This document shows positions 41,958-41,963 of a DNA stretch of 41,963 nucleotides, one piece after another. Origin of the DNA: Akkermansiaceae bacterium (GTDB lineage Bacteria > Verrucomicrobiota > Verrucomicrobiia > Verrucomicrobiales > Akkermansiaceae); contig JAQWZU010000008.1 of assembly GCA_029253285.1 (NCBI GenBank), positions 1 to 41,963 of the forward strand, read 5' to 3'. The first letter of the stretch is position 1. Each line of letters starts with the position of its first letter. The position numbers and the translations under genes were made by a program. The notes below the pieces were generated by a model, which saw only the letters and a program-made list of their open reading frames with translations, was not told where the DNA came from and searched no databases.

Positions 41958-41963
41958 CTTTGC

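Overview
The window looks like a chromosomal segment of a Verrucomicrobiota bacterium, probably class Verrucomicrobiae. This is an inference from gene content: several secreted sulfatases, a eukaryote-type (GSII) glutamine synthetase, a fragment of a Planctomycete/Verrucomicrobia-type cytochrome, an anti-sigma/YfbK-like gene after an ECF sigma factor, a DUF11-repeat secreted protein, and mostly absent Shine-Dalgarno sequences. No rRNA, tRNA, CRISPR array, insertion sequence or phage gene was recognised. Several degraded gene ends lie between intact genes, which suggests ongoing gene loss.

Layout. 1-6.2 kb (minus): a 1640-residue secreted DUF11-repeat protein followed by an outer-membrane beta-barrel protein. 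6.4-11.9 kb (plus): guaB, guaA, a TPR protein, then htpG with its own promoter and a terminator. 12.2-18.5 kb: three tandem secreted sulfatases facing a fourth, iduronate-2-sulfatase-like one, which sits behind a cytochrome remnant. 18.6-22.4 kb (plus): miaB with an in-frame UGA, a membrane protein, and a CBS/DRTGG family II pyrophosphatase that converges on argH by sharing CTAG. 23.9-28.4 kb: a tail-anchored coiled-coil protein, a VTC-domain/DUF4956 pair, an amidohydrolase, a ppk2 remnant and an EF-hand protein. 28.5-33.5 kb: cdsA-dxr, a LysM protein, and an ECF sigma factor with a regulator that appears to have lost its vWA domain. 33.6-38 kb (minus): sufT, a hydrolase, a polysaccharide-lyase remnant, glnA (GSII) behind a sigma-54 promoter, and a kinase-like/PP2C fusion. 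38-42 kb: trpD, a DUF3313 lipoprotein, an NTF2-like protein, an RlmI-type methyltransferase and a lysine/alanine-rich histone-like protein.

Most striking observation. The miaB reading frame continues upstream of its first ATG through a UGA placed exactly where the first iron-sulfur-ligating cysteine of MiaB belongs. A hairpin with an AGGUU loop follows at a distance fitting a bacterial SECIS element. Selenocysteine in place of that cysteine is the simplest reading if the base is correct. Next in interest are the near-consensus sigma-54 promoter before the GSII gene, the apparently vWA-less YfbK-like protein, the kinase-PP2C fusion and the three or four gene remnants (ppk2, cytochrome, polysaccharide lyase).

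How the genes work together. Housekeeping functions (GMP synthesis, arginine and tryptophan synthesis, isoprenoid and phospholipid precursors, tRNA and rRNA modification, Fe-S assembly) are interleaved with surface and polysaccharide functions (sulfatases, amidohydrolase, lyase remnant, secreted repeat protein, LysM protein). This fits a marine or host-associated degrader of sulfated polysaccharides, though the habitat is not shown directly.
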